A stretch of 58,079 nt of DNA from Bacillota bacterium (GCA_028719885.1 JAQYLT010000081.1:1-58079), one strand, 5' to 3'; counted from the stretch's first letter, positions 31,989 through 41,618 are shown. Program-made: numbers and translations. The notes: generated by a model not told the origin, from the sequence alone.

Positions 31989-33326
31989 ATGGATGAGGAA
32001 TTGACAGAGCGCCAGGTGCCACATTCCCTGGAGGCGGAGCAGGCGGTTCTGGGCTCCATCCTGATCGACAGCCGCTGCATCACCGAGGTGGTGGGCGTGG
32101 TGAAGCCGGAGGACTTCTACTTAGAGCAGAACCGGGAGATTTTTGAAACCATCTACACCATGTTCAATTACTCCCAGACCATCGACCCCGTCACCGTGCT
32201 GGACAAGATGAAAGAACTGGGCTGCTACCACGACAACTCCCGGGACTACATCGTTCAGCTCATGGACATCACCCCCACCGCCGTGAACGTGGGCCGGTAT
32301 GCCAAAATCGTCCAGGAGAAAGCCATGCTCCGGGGGCTAGGCAAGGCCGCCGGGGAGATCTCGGAGATGGTGGCGGACCAGGTGGGCTCCTCCTCGGAGA
32401 TCCTGGAGGCGGCGGAGCGGAAAATTTACGCCCTCCGCAAGGGAGAGCGGGGGGACAGCCTGGAGCACATCGGCACCACCTTGCACAAGGTGTTCGACCG
32501 GCTGACGGAGCTGGCCCAGTCCGATTCCCCGATTCCCGGCCTGTCCACCGGCCTGCGGGATTTGGACACCAAGATCAACGGCCTGAACAATTCCGACCTT
32601 TTGCTGGTGGCCGCCCGCCCCGCCATGGGCAAATCCGCCTTCGCTTTGAACATTGGTGTGAATGTGGCGAAAAAATACAAAAAGACCGTGGCCATTTTCA
32701 ACCTGGAAATGTCCCGGGAGCAGTTGGCCATGCGTCTGCTGGCCAACGAGAGCTTCGTGGAGCTGCAAAAGCTGGCCACGGGCAAGCTCACGGATGAGGA
32801 GTGGACCAAGCTGTGCATGGGCTCCGCCGCCCTGAGCCAGACGGACATCCGCATCGACGACAATCCCACCGTCACCGTGGCGGACATCAGCGCCAAATGC
32901 CGCCGATTGGATAACCTGGGCCTGGTGATCATCGACTATCTCCAGCTGATGCAGGGCTCCGGCTACGGCAAAAACAGCGAAAACCGGGTGACCGTGGTGG
33001 GCGAGATTTCCCGCAGCCTGAAAATCATGGCCAAGGAGCTGAATGTGCCGGTGATCTGCCTGAGCCAGCTGTCCCGTGCGGTGGAGAGCCGGACGGACAA
33101 GCGGCCCATCCTCTCTGACCTCCGGGAATCCGGCGCCATCGAGCAGGACGCGGACTCGGTGATGTTCCTCTACCGGGACGAATACTACAACGAAAACACC
33201 GAGGACAAGGGCATTGCCGAGTGCATCGTGGCCAAGAACCGCCACGGGGAAACCGGCGCGGTGAAAATGCAGTGGATCGGTCAGTACCAGACCTTTACCG
33301 ACCGGGAGTGGAAGCATGCTGAATAA
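31989..33326 (+). CDS. dnaB: Replicative DNA helicase DnaB
   Basis: 445 residues. The N-terminal domain (VPHSLEAEQAVLGSILID) binds primase. The RecA-like core has the Walker A ARPAMGKSAFALN, FNLEMSREQL, DYLQLMQGSG and LSQLSRAVE with RRPILSDLRESGAIEQDAD-type blocks (KRPILSDLRESGAIEQ here). It unwinds DNA as a hexameric ring at the fork. The gene follows rplI and overlaps tilS by 11 bases. Confidence 0.97.
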   Translation: MDEELTERQVPHSLEAEQAVLGSILIDSRCITEVVGVVKPEDFYLEQNREIFETIYTMFNYSQTIDPVTVLDKMKELGCYHDNSRDYIVQLMDITPTAVNVGRYAKIVQEKAMLRGLGKAAGEISEMVADQVGSSSEILEAAERKIYALRKGERGDSLEHIGTTLHKVFDRLTELAQSDSPIPGLSTGLRDLDTKINGLNNSDLLLVAARPAMGKSAFALNIGVNVAKKYKKTVAIFNLEMSREQLAMRLLANESFVELQKLATGKLTDEEWTKLCMGSAALSQTDIRIDDNPTVTVADISAKCRRLDNLGLVIIDYLQLMQGSGYGKNSENRVTVVGEISRSLKIMAKELNVPVICLSQLSRAVESRTDKRPILSDLRESGAIEQDADSVMFLYRDEYYNENTEDKGIAECIVAKNRHGETGAVKMQWIGQYQTFTDREWKHAE

Positions 33327-34557
33327 GCTGTCCGCCGCCCTCCGGGAGCTGGTTCAGCCGGGGGAAAGGGTGTTCTGCGCCGTCTCCGGGGGAGCGGATT
33401 CCGTGGCGCTGCTGTTTGGAATGTACCTATTGCGGGAAAAATTTCAGTTTGACCTGTCCGCCGCCCATTTTAACCATCACCTCCGTGGGGAGGAATCGGA
33501 CCGGGATGCGGAATTTGTGCAGGAATTCTGCCGGGGCTACGGCATCCCCCTGGTTCTGGGCCAGGCCCAGGTCCTGCCGGGGAAGAAGGGCTTGGAGGCC
33601 GCCGCCCGGGAGGCCAGATACGCATTCCTCCGGTCTCTTCCCGGGAAAGTGGCCACTGCCCACACCGCCGACGACAACGCGGAAACCGTGCTCATGCACC
33701 TGATTCGGGGCACCGGCCTCAAGGGCTTGGGCGGCATCGCGCCCGTAAACGGCAGCGTCATCCGGCCCATGCTTTCTGTCACCCGGCAGGAGGTGGAGGC
33801 CTTCTTGCAGGAGTATCACCTCCCCCACCGGGAGGACAGCTCCAACGCCTCCGATGATTTTCTGCGGAACCGGCTGCGCCACCATGTGATGCCGCTGCTG
33901 CAAATGGAAAATCCCGGCGTCAGCCTGGCCATTTCCGCCGCCGCCCTCCGGCTGCGGCAGGATGAAGAATACCTCCAGTCCCAATTGGAGAAGGAGTTGC
34001 CCCCTGTATCCGTCCTTGCCCAGATGCCTCCGGCCTTACAGAGCCGGTACCTGGAACATTTCCTGAAGCAAAACGGCGTACCCGAGCCGGAGCAGGTGCA
34101 CATCAGCGCCGCCCGGGAGCTGCTGTACAGCGACAAGCCCTCCGCCCGAATGGATTTTCCCGGCGGCGTGGTGATTGCCCGGGACTATGACCGGCTGACG
34201 GTGCTGGGTAACCCACCGGCACCGGAGGAAGCGGCGATCCCGGTTCCCGGGGTAACGGAGCTGCCTCAGTGGGGCATCCGGGTCACCTGCGATGAAAAGC
34301 CCAACGGCGGCTTCGGCGTGAATGTGCGAGGCAGTCTCACGGTGCGAAGCCGAAAAGCCGGGGACGAGATTCGCCTGCCGGGGGGCACCAAAAGCATCAA
34401 AAAGCTGATGATCGACCGGAAAATCAGCGCCCCGGAGAGAAACCGCATCCCCATCCTTGCCGATGACAACGGCGTCCTCTGGGCAGGCCAGTTTGGGGGT
34501 AATTTAGCCCGGCTGGCAGAGAAACCCACCCATTATATCTTGATAGAGACATTGTAA
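33316..34557 (+). CDS. tilS: tRNA(Ile)-lysidine synthase TilS
   Basis: 413 residues. The PP-loop is CAVSGGADSVALL (about 21-33), followed by HFNHHLRGEESDRDAEFV, ATAHTADDNAETVLMHLIRG and RPMLSVTR. The C-terminal tRNA-binding domain is at about 320-413, with RSRKAGDEIRLPGGTKSIKK. It converts C34 of the AUA-decoding tRNA-Ile to lysidine. It overlaps dnaB by 11 bases. Its stop codon coincides with the outer end of a repeat element, which separates it from hpt. Confidence 0.96.
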   Translation: MLNKLSAALRELVQPGERVFCAVSGGADSVALLFGMYLLREKFQFDLSAAHFNHHLRGEESDRDAEFVQEFCRGYGIPLVLGQAQVLPGKKGLEAAAREARYAFLRSLPGKVATAHTADDNAETVLMHLIRGTGLKGLGGIAPVNGSVIRPMLSVTRQEVEAFLQEYHLPHREDSSNASDDFLRNRLRHHVMPLLQMENPGVSLAISAAALRLRQDEEYLQSQLEKELPPVSVLAQMPPALQSRYLEHFLKQNGVPEPEQVHISAARELLYSDKPSARMDFPGGVVIARDYDRLTVLGNPPAPEEAAIPVPGVTELPQWGIRVTCDEKPNGGFGVNVRGSLTVRSRKAGDEIRLPGGTKSIKKLMIDRKISAPERNRIPILADDNGVLWAGQFGGNLARLAEKPTHYILIETL

Positions 34558-34836
34558 AATTGGAATTTGGCAGGCTGTTTCGTAGGGAATGCATTCATGT
34601 ATTCCACCCTGGCCGCAAATTGTCGGGGTTATTGAATCGAAAAAACGTTGTGGTTTGCGTAGGGAACGGATTTAGACCTTCCGAAAGGTCAGTGAACATC
34701 CGTGGTTCGTTGGTTGGAAACGGGTTCCAATTTTTTCCAACAATGATCCATTCAACATACCTCGATAAAAATGTTGCCGAGGCGGAATGCATGAATGCAT
34801 TCCCTACGAAACATCTCTGTAGCTTCCAATTTCCCG
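34556..34836. repeat. Composite MITE-like repeat between tilS and hpt
   Basis: The outer end AAAATTGGAATTTGGCAGG begins at the tilS stop codon (34555-34557); the other end is GCTTCCAATTTCCC (about 34823-34836). The core starts CGTAGGGAATGCATTC (34581) and ends GCATTCCCTACG (34808). A second core start, CGTAGGGAACGGATTTAGACC (34659), lies inside, with the same junction found inverted at 51130. The element fills the whole gap. Confidence 0.78.
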
Positions 34837-34877
34837 ATAAAATTTCCTGAAAAACATACCAGGAGGAATGATATAAA

Positions 34878-35420
34878 ATGGAACAAGATATTGAGCAGAT
34901 CCTCATCACCGAGGAGCAGATTCAGTCCAGGATCAAGGAGCTGGGCCAGGTGCTGACCCAGGAATATGCGGGGAAAAATCCCGTCATTGTTGGCGTGCTC
35001 AAGGGCGTGGTGGTGTTCTACGCGGACATGGTGCGGCAGATCAAGGTGCCCTGCCAGATGGACTTTATGTGGATCTCCTCCTACCAGGGAACGAATTCCA
35101 CCGGCGGCATGGTGGTGAAGCGGGATGTGACCGTGGACATCAAGGACCGACATGTGCTGATTCTGGAGGACATCTACGACACCGGCAACTCCCTGGACTT
35201 TACCTACCGGCACCTTTTGAGCAAGCAGCCCGCCTCCCTGAAAATCTGTACCCTGCTGGATAAGCCGGAGCGCCGCAAGCCGGGCATCACTCTGAAGCCG
35301 GACTATGTGGGCTTTACCGTGCCCAATGCCTTTGTGGTGGGCTATGGCCTGGATTACAACGAACAGTACCGGAACCTGCCCTATGTGGGCGTTCTGAAAA
35401 GCGAAGTATACAATAAATAA
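34878..35420 (+). CDS. hpt: Hypoxanthine phosphoribosyltransferase
   Basis: 180 residues. The PRPP-binding signature is LILEDIYDTGNSLDFTY (about 93-109). NPVIVGVLKGVVVF and PNAFVVGYGLDYNEQYRNLPYVG are conserved family blocks. It salvages hypoxanthine and guanine to IMP and GMP. The start is ATG after AGGAGGAATGATATAAA. It stands between tilS and ftsH as in most Firmicutes. Confidence 0.96.
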   Translation: MEQDIEQILITEEQIQSRIKELGQVLTQEYAGKNPVIVGVLKGVVVFYADMVRQIKVPCQMDFMWISSYQGTNSTGGMVVKRDVTVDIKDRHVLILEDIYDTGNSLDFTYRHLLSKQPASLKICTLLDKPERRKPGITLKPDYVGFTVPNAFVVGYGLDYNEQYRNLPYVGVLKSEVYNK

Positions 35421-35432
35421 GGAGAAACGCCA

Positions 35433-37304
35433 TTGAAAAATCAACGCAGAAACATCACCCCCCTGATTTATCTGGTGGTGCTGGTGCTGGTCCTCAGCTG
35501 GGCTCTGGGAGAGTTCGGTCAGAAAACCAACGCCATTCCCTATTCCAATCTGGTGGAGCTGTTCCGGCAGGAGCAGGTGTCCCAGTTTTTGGTGGAGGGC
35601 AACACCATCACCCTGATTCTCCGCACCCCCTACAACGGGAAAACCACCATCACCTCAGGCCTGGCCGACCCGGAGGGCTTCCGCAACAGCATGCAGTCCC
35701 TCTTCGATGAGCAGATGGCCTCCGGGGTTTTGGAGGTCTACGATTTTGTGGCGGGGAAGAGCTACACCCCCTATGATTTTATCATTCCGCTGCTGGTGGC
35801 GGGGGCGGTGCTGCTGCTGGCCTGGTCCTTTATCGTGGGACGGATGAACGGCGGCGGCAATCCCATGGCCCAGTTCGGCAAGGCCAGGACTGTGCTGGGG
35901 GTGCCGGACAACAAAAAGGTCACCTTTGACGATGTGGCCGGCGCCGACGAGGAAAAGGAAGAATTGCAGGAGGTGGTGGATTTCCTCCGGGCCCCGGACA
36001 AATACACCGCCCTGGGCGCCAGGATTCCCCATGGATTGCTGCTGGTGGGCCCTCCGGGCACCGGTAAAACCCTTTTGGCCCGGGCCACCGCCGGAGAGGC
36101 GGGGGTGCAGTTTCTGTCCATCTCCGGCTCCGACTTTGTGGAGATGTATGTGGGCGTGGGCGCCAGCCGGGTACGGGACCTGTTCGACCAGGCCAAAAAA
36201 CTGGCTCCCGCCATTATCTTCATCGATGAGATCGATGCCGTGGGCCGCAAGCGGGGCAGCGGCTTGGGCGGCGGCCACGACGAAAAGGAGCAGACCCTGA
36301 ACCAGCTGCTGGTGGAAATGGACGGCTTTGGTCGCACCGAGGGCATCATTGTTCTCGCCGCCACCAACCGGCCGGACATTCTGGACCCGGCCCTGCTGCG
36401 GCCCGGCCGGTTTGACCGGCAGATTCAGGTGAACCGTCCGGATGTGAAAGGCCGGGAGGATATTCTGAAGGTCCATGCCAAGGACAAGCGGCTGGATGAA
36501 TCCGTGAACCTCAAGACCATTGCCCGGTCCACCGCCGGCTTCACCGGGGCAGATTTGAGTAACCTACTGAACGAGGCGGCCATCCTGGCGGCGCGGAACA
36601 ACCGGCCTGCCTTTACCATGGAGGATGTGGACGAGGCCATGATGAAGATTCTGGCCGGTCCTGCCAAGAAGAGCCATGTGGCCTCCCGGCGGGATTTGAA
36701 AACCACCGCCATCCACGAGGCCGGTCACGCCGTGGCCATGTACCGGCTGCCCACCCACGACCCGGTGCGGCACATCTCCATCATTCCCCGGGGCCGAAGC
36801 CTGGGCGCCACCTGGTCGCTGCCCAGTGAGGATTCCTCCAACCCCACGAGAAACGAGATGTACGAGCAAATCGTAGCCCTGCTGGGCGGCCGGGTGGCGG
36901 AGGACCTGTTCCTGGGGGATATCTCCGTGGGTGCCTCCAACGACATTGAGCGGGCGACCAAGCTGGCCAAGGACATGGTGGCGCGCTACGGCATGAGCGA
37001 GAAAATCGGCACCGTCAGCTACCTGGACGACGGCGAGGTGTTCATCGGCCGGGACTACCAGACCACCAAGAGCTACTCCGAGCAGGTGGCGGGCACCATC
37101 GACCAGGAGGTGAAAACCCTCATCGACCGGGCCTATGACCACTGCCGGAAAATCCTCACGGAGAACAGCGAGAAGCTCAACGCCCTGGCGGATTACCTGC
37201 TGCAGAACGAATCCATCACCGGCGCCCAGTTCGCCGACTTGATGGAGGGCCGGGAAATCGGAGCGGCCTCCAAAACCTCCCTCACCGACGGCTTTGAGGC
37301 ATAA
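35433..37304 (+). CDS. ftsH: ATP-dependent zinc metalloprotease FtsH
   Basis: 623 residues from TTG at 35433 (AAGGAGAAACGCCA upstream). Membrane helices lie at about 10-27 and 112-132 around a small extracytoplasmic domain. The AAA+ module has [20 protein letters not shown], then [15 protein letters not shown] and the RPGRFDRQI second-region block. The protease motif HEAGHAVA gives the zinc site. It degrades misassembled membrane proteins and regulatory factors. It is 12 bases after hpt and ends at a strong terminator. Confidence 0.97.
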   Translation: MKNQRRNITPLIYLVVLVLVLSWALGEFGQKTNAIPYSNLVELFRQEQVSQFLVEGNTITLILRTPYNGKTTITSGLADPEGFRNSMQSLFDEQMASGVLEVYDFVAGKSYTPYDFIIPLLVAGAVLLLAWSFIVGRMNGGGNPMAQFGKARTVLGVPDNKKVTFDDVAGADEEKEELQEVVDFLRAPDKYTALGARIPHGLLLVGPPGTGKTLLARATAGEAGVQFLSISGSDFVEMYVGVGASRVRDLFDQAKKLAPAIIFIDEIDAVGRKRGSGLGGGHDEKEQTLNQLLVEMDGFGRTEGIIVLAATNRPDILDPALLRPGRFDRQIQVNRPDVKGREDILKVHAKDKRLDESVNLKTIARSTAGFTGADLSNLLNEAAILAARNNRPAFTMEDVDEAMMKILAGPAKKSHVASRRDLKTTAIHEAGHAVAMYRLPTHDPVRHISIIPRGRSLGATWSLPSEDSSNPTRNEMYEQIVALLGGRVAEDLFLGDISVGASNDIERATKLAKDMVARYGMSEKIGTVSYLDDGEVFIGRDYQTTKSYSEQVAGTIDQEVKTLIDRAYDHCRKILTENSEKLNALADYLLQNESITGAQFADLMEGREIGAASKTSLTDGFEA

Positions 37305-37307
37305 ATA

Positions 37308-37347
37308 AAAACCGATGTGGACACCATTCCTCCACATCGGTTTTTTC
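37308..37347. terminator. Bidirectional terminator between ftsH and the lipoprotein gene
   Basis: AAAACCGATGTGGA pairs with TCCACATCGGTTTT around an ACACCATTCC-type loop, with A-rich and T-rich flanks, between two converging genes. Confidence 0.85.
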
Positions 37348-37352
37348 TTGGG

Positions 37353-38999
37353 CTATTGATGCCACAGGTACTGCTCCCAGGGCTTTTTGGAATTGGCATC
37401 CAGGCTGAACACCTGCCGGAATCCCTGGCAGAGGGTACGGAGCTTGTTTTGCAGCCGCACGGAGAGAAAGAGCTCCCGGTTTCCCGGCTCCATGGCGGCG
37501 CAGAGCAGCCCCACCCGGTCGGCAGTGGGACTTTCCAGACAGCGATCATCTGCAAAGGCGGTTTCGTCCCAGTCCGTCCCCCCGTAGACAAAGCCCGGGG
37601 GATTCAGGCTGTCCCACCGGTCCAGGGCATCGGATTTCATCAGCAGCTGCCGCTCGAAAAGGGGCATCAGGGCCTGCAGCATCCCCCGCTGGAGGTCCGC
37701 CGAGGCGGCAATCAGCAGATAGCAGTCCCGTCCGCTCCAAAATTGCAGCCCCAGCTGCTCCTTGCCCTCCGCTTCGATCCGCCGCACCGGGCACAGGTAG
37801 ACCCGGCCGCAGCCGGAAAAGGCGGCTTTCATCATCTCCTTTGGGAATTTTCCCAGGGCGGCCTCGATTCCGGAAAGGGTATCCAAAATGGGAACGCTCA
37901 CATATTCCGGCTCCACCTGGACGCCTGCCGGTATTGCCGGGAGAACGGCCTCGTTCAGCAGAAGCTCCAGGCCATACTGATTTTCCAGATAGGCACCCCG
38001 CCGCCTGCATTGGGCCAGACCCTTTTCGTCGGGCTGCTCCCGAGTGTAGAGGGCTGTGATGGTGATCCGGCTGTCCGCTGCCGCTTTCCAGGTTGGCTCC
38101 CACTGCCAGAGGCAATCCTCCGAAGTGAAGAAAACCCGGCCGTCCTCCGTTGCCCAGGCACCAGTCACTTCCTTTTCGGGGCTGAAATCCATTTCCGCCA
38201 GCACCTTTCCCGTGCTCAGATCGTAGATGGCCAGGCTCCCATCCTCCCGCCGCACCAGGGCCGCATTCCGCTCCGGCAGAAATGCCAGGAAGCGCCACCC
38301 CTGGGGCAGGGGGAGCATGGTTTGCCCCAGATAGAGGCAGTCCCAGCTGCCGCACCGGGCGCAGACCAGGCTGCGGCTGCCCCATTCTCCAAGGCCGGTG
38401 ATGGTGGGGGCGGTGTAGGCCAGGCTGCCGTCGTCCATGTTCAGAAGCAATCCGCCGCAGACGATGAGCCCTTGCTGTTCCAGCAGACCGGTGAGACATA
38501 ATCCCTCCTGCTGCCGCAGGGTGCGGTGGATGCCGGTTTCGGTGGACAGCTCCATGAGAGCATAGTCGGTGCAGTAGTAGATGCGGCTGCCGTCGGCGTT
38601 TCCCAGGGGGGTGCCCCGGCAGTCCGGCAGGGGAAAGCTGGCAGTTTCCGTCAGCTCCGGGGAGAAGAGCAGCACCCTGCCGCTCAAGGAATCGTAGCAG
38701 CAGACGGTATTTTTCCCCGGCAGCAGCACCGAAGAGATGGGCACCTCTGCCCGGGCCATGACCGCCAGGCTCTTTCCCCGGCAGCGCAGCAGCTGGGCGG
38801 AGGAAGCCTCCGGGTGCAGCACCAGCAAATCATTGCCATATGTAAAAAAACGACAATCTGCGGCATCCAGGGGATAGCATCGCAAATTGTCGTTTTCTGT
38901 TTCTTTTGTAGGGGTCAGCCGGAATTCTCTGGATGGCGCCGCCGGGCCGCAGCCCAACAGCAGCAGGCACAGCAGCAGCGCGGGAAGGATTCGTTTCAT
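37353..38999 (-). CDS. Lipoprotein with beta-propeller-like middle and degenerate metallopeptidase-like C-terminus
   Basis: 548 residues. The signal peptide has a clear lipobox (LLLLGCGPAA). Residues about 40-300 show repeated short strand patterns such as GRVLLFSPELTE, GSRIYYCTD, DGSLAIYDLSTGKVLAEMDF and DGRVFFTSED, typical of a beta-propeller. The C-terminus has WDSLNPPGFVYGG and then a D..C..SPTADRVGLL..AMEPGN and LQNKLRTLCQGFRQVFSL block. I recall this from gut Clostridia proteins with a putative zinc-metallopeptidase domain, where a HExxH precedes the LNP segment. Here that position reads ADLQRGML, so zinc binding looks lost. The start follows AGGAGG by 5 bases. Function unknown. Confidence 0.6.
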   Translation of the reverse strand: MKRILPALLLCLLLLGCGPAAPSREFRLTPTKETENDNLRCYPLDAADCRFFTYGNDLLVLHPEASSAQLLRCRGKSLAVMARAEVPISSVLLPGKNTVCCYDSLSGRVLLFSPELTETASFPLPDCRGTPLGNADGSRIYYCTDYALMELSTETGIHRTLRQQEGLCLTGLLEQQGLIVCGGLLLNMDDGSLAYTAPTITGLGEWGSRSLVCARCGSWDCLYLGQTMLPLPQGWRFLAFLPERNAALVRREDGSLAIYDLSTGKVLAEMDFSPEKEVTGAWATEDGRVFFTSEDCLWQWEPTWKAAADSRITITALYTREQPDEKGLAQCRRRGAYLENQYGLELLLNEAVLPAIPAGVQVEPEYVSVPILDTLSGIEAALGKFPKEMMKAAFSGCGRVYLCPVRRIEAEGKEQLGLQFWSGRDCYLLIAASADLQRGMLQALMPLFERQLLMKSDALDRWDSLNPPGFVYGGTDWDETAFADDRCLESPTADRVGLLCAAMEPGNRELFLSVRLQNKLRTLCQGFRQVFSLDANSKKPWEQYLWHQ

Positions 39000-39175
39000 C
39001 ATTGCCTCCTGGACAGGGTGTAGTCGTCACCCTGGCGATAGTAGGGACAATGCCGGCTCCGGGAGGTGGAAATGCGGTACACCTCGTCCTCGTCCAAATC
39101 CATCATACAGAACCAGCAATCGTACTCCTCATCATAATCATAATACCAGCAGGTGTCGCATTCCGTCGAATCCAT
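38999..39175 (-). CDS. Small Cys-rich acidic protein (DUF6472-like)
   Basis: 58 residues from the ATG at 39175 (GGAGG seven bases upstream). Pattern: CDTCWYYDYDEEYDCWFC, then DLDEDEVYR and HCPYYRQGDDYTLSRRQ. Five cysteines (two CxxC pairs plus CPYY) and many Asp/Glu suggest a metal-bound mini-domain. It matches what I recall of DUF6472, a Clostridia-specific family of unknown role. It overlaps the lipoprotein start codon region and follows yfcE by 2 bases, so all three form an operon. Confidence 0.7.
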   Translation of the reverse strand: MDSTECDTCWYYDYDEEYDCWFCMMDLDEDEVYRISTSRSRHCPYYRQGDDYTLSRRQ

Positions 39176-39177
39176 GG

Positions 39178-39693
39178 TCAATCCTCCAGAATTTTGAAAG
39201 AAAATTTTCCATTTTCGTAGATCAGGCAGCTGTGGCTCCCATCCTTGGGGATGGAGACGCTTCCGGGGTTCAGGCAGCGGATGCCGTTGACCTGCTGATC
39301 CAGCTTCACATGGGTGTGGCCGAAGAGGAAGACGCTCCCCTGGGGCAGGGGCGGAAGCTGCTCCGGGTTCTGATGGTGCCCGTGGGACAGGTGGAATAGT
39401 TTCCCGTCCACCAGGAGCTGCGCGTAGTCCGCCAGGCAGGGAAAGGGAAGCACCATCTGGTCCACCTCCGCCTCGCAGTTACCCCGGACGGCCACGATTT
39501 TCTCCTGGATTCCACTGAGCATGGGTATCACCTGCTTGGGGGCGTAGTCTTTCGGCAGATCGTTCCGGGGCCCGTGGTACAGGAGATCTCCCAGTAAAAT
39601 CACCCGGTCCGGGTTCTCCGCCTGAATGAGGTCCATCAGCTTGCCGCACCAGTAGGCGCTGCCGTGAATGTCCGATGCAATGAGCAGTTTCAT
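39178..39693 (-). CDS. yfcE: YfcE/MJ0936-family phosphodiesterase
   Basis: 171 residues. Calcineurin-like metallophosphoesterase motifs: ASDIHGS (D-x-H), LLGDLLYHGPR (GD), VRGNCEAE (GNC), LSHGHH and FGHTHV (GH-x-H), then LNPGSVSIPK. It has two-metal phosphodiesterase activity on model substrates; the natural substrate is unknown. It is the first gene of the operon with the DUF6472-like protein and the lipoprotein. Confidence 0.9.
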   Translation of the reverse strand: MKLLIASDIHGSAYWCGKLMDLIQAENPDRVILLGDLLYHGPRNDLPKDYAPKQVIPMLSGIQEKIVAVRGNCEAEVDQMVLPFPCLADYAQLLVDGKLFHLSHGHHQNPEQLPPLPQGSVFLFGHTHVKLDQQVNGIRCLNPGSVSIPKDGSHSCLIYENGKFSFKILED

Positions 39694-39775
39694 GATTCGT
39701 TCCTCCTGAATGGTTTTGTACTTCCTGGCAGTTAATCAAAATGATTCTTTTGTCAATTAAGAATTCGTAGGGAAC

Positions 39776-39869
39776 GGATTTATCCGTTCCGAATGTCCCG
39801 TTTATACCCGCGGCCTGTTGAATGGAGACGGGGAAACGTTTTTCGGAATGCATGAATGCATTCCCTACG
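39776..39869. repeat. Short MITE-like repeat copy (94 bp)
   Basis: From CGTAGGGAACGGAT to ATGCATTCCCTACG, with GCGGCCTGTTGAATGG inside. It combines one CGGAT-type end with one GCATTC-type end and lacks the AATTGGAATTT outer repeats. It lies between yfcE and the DUF1643 gene. Confidence 0.72.
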
Positions 39870-39884
39870 CACACAACGCAACAG

Positions 39885-40496
39885 CTACAGCGTGGAGAGG
39901 TAGTTTTCGATATCAAATGCTTTGAGCTTTTCATCCTTTTTCAGGTACAGCGGGTGGTGGGGGTGGCCTTTTTTGGTCACCTGGCCGGCGCAGCACCAGC
40001 TTGTACCGTACTCCTTGCCGATTTGCAGCATGTCCAGCAGGCATTTTTTTAGGTAGTCCCGCTTCTCGATGATGGAGCCCCAGGCGGCCCAGACGACGGG
40101 AGCTTCCGAAATGGAGAGCACATAGCGGAAAGCCTCCATATTCTCCCGGTGCAGCTGGGGGTTGCAGCGGCGTTCCATGGCGTTGGGGTCCGTGGCCCGC
40201 TGGGCATACACATTGAACATGAGGAAGCTGTCGAACCCATTGCCCAGGGCGATGCGCTCCACGGATTTCAGGGTGTTGTCCAAACAGCCCGGCTGGGCGG
40301 TGGAGGGGTTGATGCCGATGCAGATCAGCGGCTTTTCCCCCCGGGTGCCCAGGATGTAACGGTAGTCGCAGTAGAAGTTCGGCGCATAGAGCCAGCGGGA
40401 GGTATCATAGTCCGGATTGGGCTGGTTGGCTTCTCTCAGGGCGTCGGCAAAGGGAATCAGCTCCAAGGTGGCGGTGTCGCCGGAGGGAATGTGCAT
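39885..40496 (-). CDS. DUF1643 family protein
   Basis: 203 residues from the ATG at 40496 (GAGGAGG upstream). Family blocks: RYILGTRGEKPLICIGINPSTA, then DNTLKSVERIALGNGFDSFLMFNVYAQRATDPNAM, VVWAAWGSIIEKRDYL and GHPHHPLYL. DUF1643 is widespread and its function is unknown; the fold is distantly like uracil-DNA-glycosylase-type proteins. The start overlaps the previous stop (TAATG), so it is coupled to the PH-like gene. Confidence 0.88.
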   Translation of the reverse strand: MHIPSGDTATLELIPFADALREANQPNPDYDTSRWLYAPNFYCDYRYILGTRGEKPLICIGINPSTAQPGCLDNTLKSVERIALGNGFDSFLMFNVYAQRATDPNAMERRCNPQLHRENMEAFRYVLSISEAPVVWAAWGSIIEKRDYLKKCLLDMLQIGKEYGTSWCCAGQVTKKGHPHHPLYLKKDEKLKAFDIENYLSTL

Positions 40497-41071
40497 TAAA
40501 CCTCCTCCTCGTGGGGGAACCACCAGCTCTTGGAGGGGTCGTAGAAATCGCAGTCCTCTATCTTTCGCCCGGTTTCCATGCACCATCCGGCAAAGGCGGT
40601 GTCCATAAAGGGATAGACCCCGTCCATGGTGGACTGGACGCTGACGGTGGAGCCGTCCTTCAGGGTCAGCTCGATCACGGTGCTGCCGCCGGTGAGCACA
40701 TAGAGCTTCTGGCTGACGATTTCGTCGTAGCGGTGCTCCTGGGATTTTCTTCCGAAGCGGCACAGCAGGAAGCTCTCGCCGTCATAGAAAATGCCGAAGC
40801 TGAGATAGTGCACCGCCAGGGCGATGCCCATGAGCAGCACCACAAGTCCTGCCCAGGTGAGCACGCTTTCCCCGGTGCAGCCGGTGATGATGCCCAGAAT
40901 GCCCAGCACGGAGAACATCACGCCGAAGATGCCGTAGCGCTTGCTGGCCCGAATCGCCATACCGGAGCGGTGCTGGGCCTTGCTGCGAAAGAGCTTGCTA
41001 AACAGCTTGTCCACCACCCGGCAGATGAGAAATACCAGGGCGGCGATGATTAAAATAACGATTGCCTGCAT
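40496..41071 (-). CDS. Two-helix membrane protein with PH-like domain (DUF6560-like)
   Basis: 191 residues from the ATG at 41071. Hydrophobic helices lie at 3-19 and as a pair at about 45-85. The C-terminal half (FGIFYDGESFLLCRFGRKSQEHRYDE, then LTLKDGSTVSVQSTMDGVY) has the alternating strand pattern of bacterial PH-like domains. I recall similar proteins as DUF6560, but with modest certainty. It is 13 bases after the cyclo-ligase gene in the operon. Confidence 0.6.
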   Translation of the reverse strand: MQAIVILIIAALVFLICRVVDKLFSKLFRSKAQHRSGMAIRASKRYGIFGVMFSVLGILGIITGCTGESVLTWAGLVVLLMGIALAVHYLSFGIFYDGESFLLCRFGRKSQEHRYDEIVSQKLYVLTGGSTVIELTLKDGSTVSVQSTMDGVYPFMDTAFAGWCMETGRKIEDCDFYDPSKSWWFPHEEEV

Positions 41072-41084
41072 CTTTTTCTCCTTT

Positions 41085-41618
41085 TCAGGCCCAAATGACC
41101 GTATCCACGGGGATATCGAACTGTTCGGTTTCCAGATGGTCCACCATTTGAAATTCATAGCACAGGGCAACGGTGGGGTGTTTCGGCTCCCGGGAGAGGA
41201 ATTTGTCGTAGAAGCCGCCGCCATAGCCGATCCGGTGCCCCTGGGGATCGAAGGCCAGCCCGGGCATCAGCACCAGGGCATCCTGCTGCTCCGCCACCGG
41301 GTCATCGGCAATGGGCTCCGGAATTCCCGCGTAGCCGGCTGCCACCTGGGTCAGGTCCGTGAGATAGATGAATTTCATCTCGTCACCATAGACCTTGGGC
41401 ACCGCCACTTGCTTCCCGTCCGCCAGGGCCTGATGCAAAATGGGCCAGGTACGCACCTCCTGGTTGTAGGGCAGGTAGCCATACAGGCAGGTGCAGCGCC
41501 GGTAGTTGTCACTGTTCAAAAATTTCTCGCACAGGCTGCGGCTGCGGTCTTCAATTTCTTCCTGGGTCATGGCCCGCTTCCGCTGCCGGATGGCCTGACG
41601 CAATTGCTGCTTATTCAT
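41085..41618 (-). CDS. 5-formyltetrahydrofolate cyclo-ligase
   Basis: 177 residues. The nucleotide-binding C-terminal motif GLAFDPQGHRIGYGGGFYDKFL and the N-terminal RQAIRQRKRAM are typical of MTHFS (FAU1/YgfA family). It converts 5-formyl-THF with ATP to 5,10-methenyl-THF, recycling an inhibitory folate. It overlaps the XRE gene stop by 8 bases. Confidence 0.93.
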   Translation of the reverse strand: MNKQQLRQAIRQRKRAMTQEEIEDRSRSLCEKFLNSDNYRRCTCLYGYLPYNQEVRTWPILHQALADGKQVAVPKVYGDEMKFIYLTDLTQVAAGYAGIPEPIADDPVAEQQDALVLMPGLAFDPQGHRIGYGGGFYDKFLSREPKHPTVALCYEFQMVDHLETEQFDIPVDTVIWA

